11,074 nucleotides of DNA, taken from NCBI GenBank assembly GCA_023621975.1, contig JAMOAC010000108.1, positions 1 through 11,074 of the forward strand. Direction: 5' to 3'. Numbering within the stretch: position 1 is the stretch's first letter; each line of letters begins with the position of its first letter. Below, one piece after another: positions 1-6,403 of this stretch. This DNA comes from Bacillota bacterium (GTDB taxonomy: Bacteria > Bacillota_A > Clostridia > Acetivibrionales > DUMB01). The position numbers and the translations under genes are program-made. The notes under the pieces were generated by a model, which was given only the letters and a program-made list of their open reading frames with translations, did not search any database and was not told the DNA's origin.

Positions 1-1
1 C

Positions 2-25
2 ATAATGAATTTTCAAGTTCATTAT
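2..25. repeat. Short perfect inverted repeat at window edge
   Basis: Eight-base arms ATAATGAA and TTCATTAT flank an 8-base loop. It lies just beyond the larger hairpin at 31-75 in the minus-strand direction. It may be part of a regulatory or terminator region for a gene that lies off the left end. Nothing else can be said from the sequence. Confidence 0.4.
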
Positions 26-30
26 AACAA

Positions 31-75
31 AAAGAGAAAATGCAATGCCTTAGATCAGGCTTACATTTTCTCTTT
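31..75 (-). terminator. Strong hairpin with U-rich tail after the kinase gene
   Basis: The arms AAAGAGAAAATG (31-42) and CATTTTCTCTTT (64-75) pair perfectly over 12 bp. A second stem, GCCT/AGGC (47-50 with 57-60), lies inside. On the minus strand the 3' arm runs into a short T tract, which fits intrinsic termination. It could end the two-component operon, or attenuate the transcript started by the promoter at 115-143. Confidence 0.6.
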
Positions 76-114
76 CAATCTTACATTTCTGCAAGGTATA
101 CATCCGTTTCAGCA

Positions 115-143
115 AGTATATTTATCATTCAAAGTTATGTCAA
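115..143 (-). promoter_or_regulatory. Sigma-A-like promoter downstream of the kinase gene
   Basis: On the minus strand a perfect TTGACA (138-143) is followed after 17 bp by TATACT (115-120). It starts only a few bases after the kinase stop codon and reads toward the left edge, into the hairpin at 31-75. The early transcript carries two near-copies of AGAAATGTAAG about 21 bp apart (near 61-72 and 82-92). TTACA-N4-TGCAA at 81-94 is one mismatch from the TTACA-N4-TGTAA dyad recalled for BceR sites. It probably drives a gene left of the window or a short RNA. Confidence 0.6.
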
Positions 144-149
144 TTATCA

Positions 150-1157
150 TTATTCAAAAGCTATATCAACAGTGCCAAGCCCTATTTTCACCTTAGTGCC
201 CTTGCCGACCTCCGATTCAATTGAAATTGTATGAGACAGCTTGTTTAAAATCTTTTTGCAAAGAAATAACCCTATTCCCGTGGATTTTTTATCCAGACGG
301 CCGTTGTAGCCGGTAAAACCCTTTTCAAATATACGCGGCAAGTCCTCCTGTGCAATGCCTATTCCCGTATCTTCAATTACCAATGTGTCCTGTAACTTGT
401 CATCCATGTAAATCGAGATTGTTCCGGAATTTGTGTATTTAAGCGCATTTGACAGTATTTGCTCTATCACGAAAACCAGCCATTTTTCATCAGTCAGCAC
501 ATTGCAATTCAAGTTTTGATAGTTCAGCCTGATTTTTTTCCGGATAAATGATTTTGAGTATTTGCGCACAGCCTGCCTGACAATATCGTCCAGTGAACAC
601 CTTTTGAATGCAAAATCTGAATTTATGCTTTCCAGCCGCATATACTGAAGTACCATTTCTACATACTGTTCAATCCTGAAAAGCTGTTCTGAAAGCTCAC
701 TGTTTGCAGGGAACTGCTCTGACTGCAAAAGCAGCCTCATTGCAGCAATAGGCGTTTTAATCTGATGCGCCCATGTAGTGTAATAGTCTGTCATGTCAGT
801 TAAAACCTTATCTTTTTGGCTTATAATCTCCCTGCGGTTTGCATCTATGATTTCAATCAGTTCCTGATAGTCCTTTTCAATCAGGTCCCTTGTATTTGGA
901 AGCGTAAAGTCGGAAACAACAATGCCGGGTTTTAATTTATCAAGGTTGGCATGCTTTCTGTAGAAAGCTGCAAAATCAATAATGCCGATTACCAGGATAA
1001 AAGTGCCTGCCAATAAGGAAGCATAGGCTACTGCCTCCAAAGGCAGATTATATAAAGAAAAAACCACAAAAAATATACCAAATGAAATAATTATGGTAAT
1101 AATTTTCAATATGCTGCTTTTCAGATACGAGCCCGCAATTCTTATAAATTTTTTCAT
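150..1157 (-). CDS. BceS-like intramembrane-sensing histidine kinase
   Basis: This 335-residue membrane kinase should phosphorylate the regulator encoded upstream of it. Two N-terminal membrane segments (about residues 18-36 and 47-65) are joined by a loop of only about ten residues, with no HAMP or sensor domain. That is the BceS/intramembrane-sensing layout used in cell-envelope and peptide-antibiotic responses, normally together with a BceAB transporter. The H-box WAHQIKTPIAAM contains His131, the N-box EQILSNALKY contains Asn237, the G1 box is DTGIG at 263-267 and the G2 box is GIGLFL at 294-299. I chose the ATG at 1157, which has an AGGATGGG-like site upstream. An ATG four codons earlier (1169) sits inside that site. 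No BceAB is in view, so the signal and target are inferred. Confidence 0.9.
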   Translation of the reverse strand: MKKFIRIAGSYLKSSILKIITIIISFGIFFVVFSLYNLPLEAVAYASLLAGTFILVIGIIDFAAFYRKHANLDKLKPGIVVSDFTLPNTRDLIEKDYQELIEIIDANRREIISQKDKVLTDMTDYYTTWAHQIKTPIAAMRLLLQSEQFPANSELSEQLFRIEQYVEMVLQYMRLESINSDFAFKRCSLDDIVRQAVRKYSKSFIRKKIRLNYQNLNCNVLTDEKWLVFVIEQILSNALKYTNSGTISIYMDDKLQDTLVIEDTGIGIAQEDLPRIFEKGFTGYNGRLDKKSTGIGLFLCKKILNKLSHTISIESEVGKGTKVKIGLGTVDIAFE

Positions 1158-1193
1158 TCCAATTCCCATCCTGCAATTTTCACCGGCTACGCC

Positions 1194-1348
1194 GGCTAAG
1201 CAAATGCCGCTTCGCCGGTTTCCGCCAGTTAAGCAAATGTTGTCTCACCTGTTTCCACTGGCTAAGTAAAATGTCGCTCCGCTTGTTTCTGCTAATCAAA
1301 TGCCGTTTCGCCTGATTCAACCGGCCGGGCAAATGCCGCCCAACGGGG
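1194..1348. repeat. Degenerate 31-33 bp tandem repeat between kinase and regulator genes
   Basis: About 4.8 copies run from 1194-1226, 1227-1259, 1260-1290, 1291-1322 and 1323-1348. Each carries a core like GCTAAGCAAATGCCGCTTCG on the + strand. The block is visibly GC-rich compared with its surroundings. Read on the minus strand, the complete units contain an in-frame stop just after a TTTGCT-like segment. The array is therefore not a protein extension, although each 33-bp unit is 11 codons long. A perfect CCGGC-TAC-GCCGG hairpin (1183-1195) lies next to the kinase end of the array. Confidence 0.8.
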
Positions 1349-1356
1349 TACCAGCT

Positions 1357-2028
1357 TTACTTCACCATGTAGCCAATGCCCTTTTTGGTTATAATAAAAT
1401 CTTCCAGACCTATCTCTGAAAGCTTTTTCCTTAGCCGCGTCATATTAACAGTCAGGGTATTGTCATCTATGAAATCATCGCTTTCCCAGAGCCTGCACAT
1501 AATCTCATCGCGGGAAACCACACTGCCTGCGCTCTCCATCAGCAACTGCAGTATCTTGTAATCGTTTTTTGTCAGTTCAATTTTTTGGCCGTTATAGGTC
1601 AATGTCGTATCGCTTAGGTTTAATACAACCCCGTTGTGCTCAATTATGCTTACCTGTCCGCGCAATGAATAAGTGCGCCTTATAAGCGCCCTCAATTTTG
1701 CAGTCAGGACATTCAGGTCAAAAGGCTTTACAATAAAATCATCCCCGCCCATATCCATGGCCATTACTATGTTCATATTGTCGCCGGCAGAAGATATGAA
1801 CATAACAGGTACTTTTGAAATCTTGCGTATTTCACTGCACCAGTAAAACCCGTTGTAAAACGGCAGCATGATATCGAGCAGCACAATCTGCGGATCAAAC
1901 CGGATAAATTGTTCTATAATGTTCTTGAAGTCGGTAACATAGGTGACATCGTAGTCCCATTTGCTCAAATGGTCCTTTATGGCCTTTGCAATTGTGAGAT
2001 CATCCTCAATTACCATTACTTTATACAT
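1357..2028 (-). CDS. OmpR/BceR-type response regulator
   Basis: This 223-residue cytoplasmic DNA-binding regulator is the likely partner of the kinase. An N-terminal receiver domain (about 1-115) has acidic residues Glu8, Asp9 and Asp10, the phospho-acceptor Asp52 in LLDIMLP, and the conserved Lys101 in VKPF. A C-terminal OmpR-type winged helix (about 125-223) follows, with the ELTKNDYKILQLL and NTLTVNMTRLRKKL segments. I chose the ATG at 2028, which has a GGGGG ribosome site eight bases upstream. An in-frame GTG at 2067 would add 13 residues that look unrelated to the receiver fold. The repeat array separates its stop from the kinase start, so any cotranscription has to cross it. In the family, such regulators activate detoxification transporters. 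That target is not visible here. Confidence 0.92.
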   Translation of the reverse strand: MYKVMVIEDDLTIAKAIKDHLSKWDYDVTYVTDFKNIIEQFIRFDPQIVLLDIMLPFYNGFYWCSEIRKISKVPVMFISSAGDNMNIVMAMDMGGDDFIVKPFDLNVLTAKLRALIRRTYSLRGQVSIIEHNGVVLNLSDTTLTYNGQKIELTKNDYKILQLLMESAGSVVSRDEIMCRLWESDDFIDDNTLTVNMTRLRKKLSEIGLEDFIITKKGIGYMVK

Positions 2029-2081
2029 AAGGATTCCCCCGATTAAATCCGCAGATATAATTGCCACTCAAATTATATAAG

Positions 2082-2103
2082 GAAAAAGTATGAAAGTCCA
2101 TAC
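2082..2103 (-). terminator. Weak terminator after hydG
   Basis: On the minus strand the hairpin GTATG-GACTTT-CATAC (2088-2103) is followed by five T residues. It lies just after the hydG stop codon and before the response regulator. The stem is only five base pairs, so termination may be partial. Confidence 0.4.
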
Positions 2104-2107
2104 CTGC

Positions 2108-3535
2108 CTAGAACCTCAAATCCCTTTCGCCGTTGCGGATACGGTTGATATATTCTATTGCCCTTGTCCTCTGCCTTTCATTTGGGATATTTTGGATTTC
2201 TCTGTCTATCATCTTCCTGCCCATTTCCATTAATTCATCGTCTGCGTAGTCCTGCAGGTATTCCTCGAATGTGAAAAGTGCATTGGGCAGACAGCAGTTT
2301 TTTATCTGGCCTGATTTAGCAAGCGGCATAAAGCGGTCTCCTGTTCTTCCTTCCCTGTAGCATGCCGTGCAATAGCTCGGGATATATCCGTCTCTTACAA
2401 GCCCCTTGACCACATCAATGGGCTTTCTGTGATCTGCAAGATAAAACTGTGGCTTTTCCTCCAAACCATGCTCATCAACGGTTTTTCTCCTTGCATAACC
2501 TCCAACGCCAACTGATGAACCGGCACTCATCTGGGAAACACCTATTTCAAGGAGTTCATTGCGGAATTCAACGCTTTCACGGGTCGTCAGTATTAGGCCG
2601 GTATACGGCACAGCCAGGCGAATGGTAGCCACAATCTTCTTAAAATCCCTGTCATTTACCAGGTATGGGAAGTTGGAACGGTCCACGCCTTCGGCAGGCA
2701 ACAGCCTCGGGAAGGAAATCGTGTGCGGGCCTACGCCAGCAACAGCTTCCAGGTGCTCTGCGTGCATCAAAAGTGCAACCGTGTCATAATGGTAATCGTA
2801 CAACCCGTACAGAACTCCTATACCTACATCATCAAGGCCTCCGCCCAGCATTGCCCTGTCCATCGCCTCTGTATGCCACTCGTAATTGCGCTTGGGGCCG
2901 GAGTGCATCTCAAGATAAGTAGGTTTATGGTACGTTTCCTGGAACAAAATGTACGTGCCGATTTTAGCTTCCTTCAGCTTTTTATAGTTTTCAACAGTTG
3001 TTGCAGCAATATCGATATTTACCCTGCGGATTGCACCGTTTTCAAATTTTTCATTATATATGGTGTTTATGCATTCCAGTATATATTCAATAGGACAATG
3101 CTCATCATCTTCTCCAGCCTCAAGAAGAAGCCTTTTGTGCCCCATGGCTTCCAACGCCCGGACTTCTTCTCGCAGCTCCTCCTGTGTAAGCCTGTGCCTG
3201 CCTATCTTGTTTGAACATTTATAACCACAGTATTTGCAGTTGTTGACACAATAGTTTGAAAGGTACAAGGGAGCAAACAATACAATTCTCTTTCCGTAGA
3301 TTGCTTCCTTGACCTCTCTTGCAACCTTGTACATTTTTTCAAGGATTTCATCATCGTCCACTTCAAGCAGCACCGCTGCTTCCCTATGTGTAAGCCCTTT
3401 GTACTGGCTTGCCTTCTCAAGAATCCTCTCAACTTCAGCCTTGTTTTTGACGAGCTTTTTCGCTTCATCAATTGAATCCAGGATCTCACCGTCATCAATA
3501 AACTCATTTGCATCCAAAGATTTTACATTATACAT
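2108..3535 (-). CDS. hydG: [FeFe]-hydrogenase maturase HydG (radical SAM tyrosine lyase)
   Basis: HydG splits tyrosine with S-adenosylmethionine chemistry and turns the fragment into CO and cyanide bound to iron. This supplies the diatomic ligands of the hydrogenase H-cluster. The 475-residue product matches the usual family length. The radical-SAM cluster motif CVNNCKYC gives Cys96, Cys100 and Cys103. The C-terminal auxiliary-cluster ligands are visible as CTAC (Cys389, Cys392) and the CC pair at 414-415, which separates HydG from ThiH. I chose the ATG at 3535 because AAAGGGG lies eight bases upstream. A TTG at 3601 would add 22 residues of poor quality. It follows hydE after 73 bp, in which a TTGACG (3596-3601) and a TAAGAT 19 bp on could be a weak internal promoter. 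It acts with HydE and HydF, and HydF is not in the window. Confidence 0.97.
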   Translation of the reverse strand: MYNVKSLDANEFIDDGEILDSIDEAKKLVKNKAEVERILEKASQYKGLTHREAAVLLEVDDDEILEKMYKVAREVKEAIYGKRIVLFAPLYLSNYCVNNCKYCGYKCSNKIGRHRLTQEELREEVRALEAMGHKRLLLEAGEDDEHCPIEYILECINTIYNEKFENGAIRRVNIDIAATTVENYKKLKEAKIGTYILFQETYHKPTYLEMHSGPKRNYEWHTEAMDRAMLGGGLDDVGIGVLYGLYDYHYDTVALLMHAEHLEAVAGVGPHTISFPRLLPAEGVDRSNFPYLVNDRDFKKIVATIRLAVPYTGLILTTRESVEFRNELLEIGVSQMSAGSSVGVGGYARRKTVDEHGLEEKPQFYLADHRKPIDVVKGLVRDGYIPSYCTACYREGRTGDRFMPLAKSGQIKNCCLPNALFTFEEYLQDYADDELMEMGRKMIDREIQNIPNERQRTRAIEYINRIRNGERDLRF

Positions 3536-3608
3536 TCTTATTACCCCTTTCAAATTGGTTTTATCGAACCATCTTACTTGTTTATTTGTAAAGTCCGTCA
3601 AGGATGTT

Positions 3609-4667
3609 TTACGCTATTTTGTCCTCCTCAAGAGGTTTAAAATCGCCCCGGTCGACCACCAGTTCATAACCTATTCTTTTCATGCGGTTTTGAAGGCAGG
3701 CGACACATTCTGCGGCTTCTTCGCCTGTACAGATTTTATTGTCATAAAGGGAATATTTTTTCCTCACTCCAACAGGAGAGAGGTTCGGCATCACCACATT
3801 GGCACCCGCCAGTATTCCCAGTTCCCGTCCGTTTGGATGAATTGTTCCCAGTGCAGTTGTTGCGGGAATCAAGGCGTTGGGTATCATCAACCGCAATATT
3901 CCAAGCAAAAAGAGGCATAACTCCAGCCTGCCTGCAGGAAATCCCGCAAAAGGAGTGTCCTTATGGGGAATATACGGGCCAATCCCTATCATGTGGGGCA
4001 TAAGTTCCTTAATAAACAGCAAATCATCAGCAATGTTTTCTGTAGTCTGATAAGGTGAGCCGACCATGAACCCGGTACCTACCTGGTATCCTATTTTCTT
4101 CAAGTCGTACAGGCAGCGTTTTCTTTCCTCAATTTTCTGCACCGGAGGATGCAGCTTTGAATAATGCTCTTCATTAGCCGTCTCGTGGCGCAACAGGAAC
4201 CTGTTCGCCCCCGCCTTGTAATACTTCAGGTACTGTTCGTAGGTCTTTTCACCTATAGACAGAGTAATTGCACAATCAGGATAATTTTTTCTTATTTCAG
4301 AAATAATGTCAGTCAGCTTTTCATCCGTGTACCAAGGGTCTTCACCGCCCTGCAGCACAAAAGTGCGGAAGCCCAGCTCATACCCTTTGGCACAGCAGGA
4401 TAAGATTTCGTCTTTTTCCAGCCGGTAACGCTCTGCATGCCGGTTGCTTCTCCTGATTCCGCAATAGTAGCAGTCATTCTTGCAGTAATTTGTGAATTCT
4501 ATCAGCCCGCGCATGTATATTCTTTTACCGAATATTTTATCTGCAACTGCCCTTGATTTTGAAAAAAGGTATTGGGCATCCTCGCTGTCAAAGCCGTTCA
4601 GAAGCTCCACAAATTCTTCCTTGCTTAAAATCCTTTCACTGTGCAGTTTATCAATTAACTTACGCAT
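3609..4667 (-). CDS. hydE: [FeFe]-hydrogenase maturase HydE (radical SAM)
   Basis: HydE is a cytoplasmic radical-SAM enzyme that processes the HydG-made iron-CO-cyanide synthon on the way to the H-cluster subsite, before transfer via HydF. The 352-residue product has a BioB-like barrel. The cluster motif CKNDCYYC gives Cys62, Cys66 and Cys69, followed by the SAM-binding GGEDP at 107-111. A second cysteine set, Cys313, Cys321 and Cys324 (C-x7-C-x2-C), is present. It matches the optional second cluster of some HydE proteins, such as that of Thermotoga maritima. The ATG overlaps the preceding gene's TAA by one base (TAATG), with AGAAAGGA upstream, so the two are translationally coupled. Confidence 0.97.
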   Translation of the reverse strand: MRKLIDKLHSERILSKEEFVELLNGFDSEDAQYLFSKSRAVADKIFGKRIYMRGLIEFTNYCKNDCYYCGIRRSNRHAERYRLEKDEILSCCAKGYELGFRTFVLQGGEDPWYTDEKLTDIISEIRKNYPDCAITLSIGEKTYEQYLKYYKAGANRFLLRHETANEEHYSKLHPPVQKIEERKRCLYDLKKIGYQVGTGFMVGSPYQTTENIADDLLFIKELMPHMIGIGPYIPHKDTPFAGFPAGRLELCLFLLGILRLMIPNALIPATTALGTIHPNGRELGILAGANVVMPNLSPVGVRKKYSLYDNKICTGEEAAECVACLQNRMKRIGYELVVDRGDFKPLEEDKIA

Positions 4668-4951
4668 TAACCCATTCCTTTCTTGTCATCTGATGATAAA
4701 AGCTTTGAGTACACGGACTTTACCGTAACATCCGGAAGCATACCCAGTTTTCCGGACAATGCACTGATAATATCGTTAGGAGCGTCCATCACGATACATA
4801 TGATTGCAATGTTGCGCTTCTGATAAGGCAAACCCATTCGCCCTATGATATACTTCCTGTATTCGTGCAGAATGCTGTTTACCTTCTCAACTGAACAGGA
4901 ATTTTCAGTATTTTCAATAATGATATTTACAACAGCAATTCTTGTTTCCAA
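4667..4951 (-). CDS. TM1266-type iron-only hydrogenase system putative regulator
   Basis: This 94-residue protein has the small ACT/NikR-C-like alpha-beta fold pattern of the TM1266 family. Members are repeatedly found beside hydE/hydG/hydF and are named as putative regulators. No activity is firmly established. Segments typical of the family are METRIAVVNIIIEN at the start, HEYRKYIIGRMGLPY in the middle, and AIICIVMDAPNDIISALSGKLG. No DNA-binding domain is apparent, so it may sense a ligand or bind a partner. The start is a TTG at 4951. A perfect GGAGGT site seven bases upstream supports it despite the rare codon. It is the first gene of the hyd operon, and its stop overlaps the hydE start by one base. 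Confidence 0.88.
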   Translation of the reverse strand: METRIAVVNIIIENTENSCSVEKVNSILHEYRKYIIGRMGLPYQKRNIAIICIVMDAPNDIISALSGKLGMLPDVTVKSVYSKLLSSDDKKGMG

Positions 4952-4990
4952 TCAATCCACCTCCGGATGCAATAAAACGTTGGCGCAAAT

Positions 4991-5018
4991 AAAAAAACCT
5001 TGTGCGAAAGGCACAAGG
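4991..5018 (-). terminator. Strong intrinsic terminator ahead of the hyd operon
   Basis: On the minus strand the perfect 8-bp stem CCTTGTGC/GCACAAGG (arms 5011-5018 and 4998-5005) has a 5-base loop and is followed by seven T residues (4991-4997). It ends only 27 bp before the GGAGGT of the TM1266-like gene. No promoter is apparent between it and that gene. Confidence 0.9.
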
Positions 5019-5208
5019 ATAATATGGTGAACAAAACCCGCATGTGCAGAATTTTGTAATACACACCCATATACTCTTGCCTTCGCACTCGGGACGAACC
5101 CTCGTGTTTCAGTGCAATTACTTTGTCACATAAAAGCGCTCGCTGAAAGGAAAACCTCGCAGCTTGCAGCTTGTATATTTTTTAACAATCATTTGTGTTT
5201 TTTTTAAC
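4991..5208 (-). ncRNA. Structured leader RNA or small RNA upstream of the hyd operon; class not identified
   Basis: A transcript from the promoter at 5215-5243 would start near 5208 and end at the terminator, giving about 220 nt. Visible hairpins on the minus strand are GCUG-C-GAGG-UUUU-CCUU-U-CAGC and CAC-GA-GGG-UUCGU-CCC-GA-GUG, the latter with tandem G-A mismatches. A long-range pairing joins GUAAUUGCAC to GUGUGUAUUAC with one bulge, extended outward by AUGUG/CACAU. The segment CACAAAUGAU near the 5' end (5188-5197) can pair with AUUAU-CC-UUGUG (5012-5023), which includes the 5' arm of the terminator. That would be an antiterminator. Its length and long irregular hairpin would also allow a 6S-like RNA. 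I cannot assign a known riboswitch class. Confidence 0.6.
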
Positions 5209-5214
5209 AATTAT

Positions 5215-5243
5215 ATTATACTGTATACATGATTTAATTTCAA
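5215..5243 (-). promoter_or_regulatory. Sigma-A-like promoter for the hyd leader
   Basis: On the minus strand TTGAAA (5238-5243) is followed after exactly 17 bp by a perfect TATAAT (5215-5220). Transcription should start near 5208. It is the only convincing promoter between uppP and the hyd genes. Confidence 0.75.
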
Positions 5244-5310
5244 GAACAATTCTGTTTCATTTGTTACTCCTCAATAAATTTATTCAATAATCTTTCGCCA
5301 GCCAGGCTTT

Positions 5311-5333
5311 TTATAAAACATGAGCCATGTTTT
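5311..5333 (-). terminator. Hairpin directly after uppP
   Basis: The perfect 8-bp palindromic arms AAAACATG and CATGTTTT (5315-5322 and 5326-5333) begin right after the uppP TAG codon. The T-rich 3' arm continues into ATAA, so it can act as a modest intrinsic terminator. Confidence 0.5.
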
Positions 5334-6155
5334 CTAAAATATAAAGTAACATATAACCAAAATGCCTAAAACTATGCGATACCAGCCAAAGGCTTTAAAA
5401 TCATTGTTTTTGATGTAGCCCAAAAGAAACCTGATAGCCAGAACAGAAACAACAAAGGCCACAATCATGCCCGTTAACAGGATAACTATTTCAAACCCGG
5501 TGAAATTAAATCCGAATTTAACTATTTTTAACAAGCTTGCTCCAAACATCACCGGAATAGATAGGAAAAATGAATATTCTGCAGCAATGTAGCGGGAAGC
5601 TCCAAGCAAAATCGCGCCCAATATTGTCGCACCTGAACGCGAAGTTCCCGGTATCAATGCCAGCACCTGAAACATGCCGATTAAGAATGCGGTTTTATAA
5701 CTCAAATCACTAAAGGTATTAATTTTACTGCTCCGTGTTTTGTTTCGGTTTTCAACAATAATGAAAAGAATTCCATACAAAATTAACATGACCGAAACAG
5801 TCTGATAGTTATACAAATGCTCGTCAAGCCAGTCATCAAGTAAAAACCCCAACACCGCCGCCGGGATAACGCCCACAAATACCTTAGCCCAGATCGATAT
5901 TGTATCTTTTTTTTCATTAACTGACTTGGCAGGTGAAAAAGGGTTTAACTTGTGGAAATAGAGCAGAACAACAGCTAAAATGGCACCCAGTTGTATAACC
6001 ACAAAAAACATTTCTTTAAATGCTTCTGAAGTGTTTAGCTGTATGAATTCATCCAGCAAAATCATATGCCCGGTACTGCTTATCGGCAGCCATTCCGTTA
6101 TTCCCTCTATTATTCCTAATAGTACCGCTTTTAATATTTCTATAATGGTCTGCAT
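5334..6155 (-). CDS. uppP: Undecaprenyl-diphosphatase UppP (BacA family)
   Basis: This integral membrane enzyme dephosphorylates undecaprenyl diphosphate to recycle the lipid carrier for peptidoglycan and other wall polymers. Overexpression of the family gives bacitracin resistance. The 273-residue length equals that of the E. coli enzyme. The first catalytic motif is [14 protein letters not shown] (Glu17, Glu21, His30) and the second is PGTSRSGAT (169-177, with Arg173). About eight hydrophobic segments are spread along the chain. I chose the ATG at 6155, which has GGAGGT nine bases upstream. Extending ten codons to 6185 adds an unlikely sequence. It appears to be a single-gene transcript with its own promoter and a 3' hairpin. 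The BceRS-like pair in the same window also belongs to a class often tied to this lipid cycle, but no physical link is visible. Confidence 0.96.
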   Translation of the reverse strand: MQTIIEILKAVLLGIIEGITEWLPISSTGHMILLDEFIQLNTSEAFKEMFFVVIQLGAILAVVLLYFHKLNPFSPAKSVNEKKDTISIWAKVFVGVIPAAVLGFLLDDWLDEHLYNYQTVSVMLILYGILFIIVENRNKTRSSKINTFSDLSYKTAFLIGMFQVLALIPGTSRSGATILGAILLGASRYIAAEYSFFLSIPVMFGASLLKIVKFGFNFTGFEIVILLTGMIVAFVVSVLAIRFLLGYIKNNDFKAFGWYRIVLGILVICYFIF

Positions 6156-6250
6156 TGCAATAAAACCTCCGGAACTTTTTGGCACAAATTTAATACATCC
6201 AATATAAACGGCATTGCAAAATTTCTTTACAATTCCATGTATTCCTAAAC

Positions 6251-6279
6251 ATTTTAATTCTTTATAAATGCTGAGTCAA
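6251..6279 (-). promoter_or_regulatory. Sigma-A-like promoter for uppP
   Basis: On the minus strand TTGACT (6274-6279) and TAAAAT (6251-6256) are separated by 17 bp. Transcription would start near 6244, leaving a leader of about 90 bases before uppP. The rest of the 248 bp between uppP and the MATE gene holds no gene or clear structure. Confidence 0.6.
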
Positions 6280-6403
6280 CCAAATATGCTGCAGACAATG
6301 AAATTATTTAGCAACTTTACATTTTTACTCAGTACCTCTACATTTGGCTTCAATGTCAATGCTCTCCGTCTATAAAGTTAGCCGGCAAATTATTTTCAAA
6401 AAT

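Noticed and set aside
1194..1348. CRISPR array
   Set aside because: The units are degenerate and directly tandem, with no spacers between conserved repeats, and there are no cas genes.
2723..3214. 163-codon open frame on the + strand inside hydG
   Set aside because: It is fully antisense to the HydG coding region with no recognisable features.
3309..3920. 203-codon open frame on the + strand across hydG and hydE
   Set aside because: It is antisense to two strongly supported maturases and has no domain or ribosome site of its own. It is a frame shadow.
4991..5208. Assignment of the hyd leader as 6S RNA or a named riboswitch
   Set aside because: The overall length and hairpins are suggestive, but no class-defining motif could be confirmed by eye. 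It was left unclassified.
5238..5264. Six-codon ORF with a GAGGAG site overlapping the hyd leader -35
   Set aside because: It is too short, lies upstream of the transcription start, and its stop lies in the -35 element, so it would not be transcribed from that promoter.
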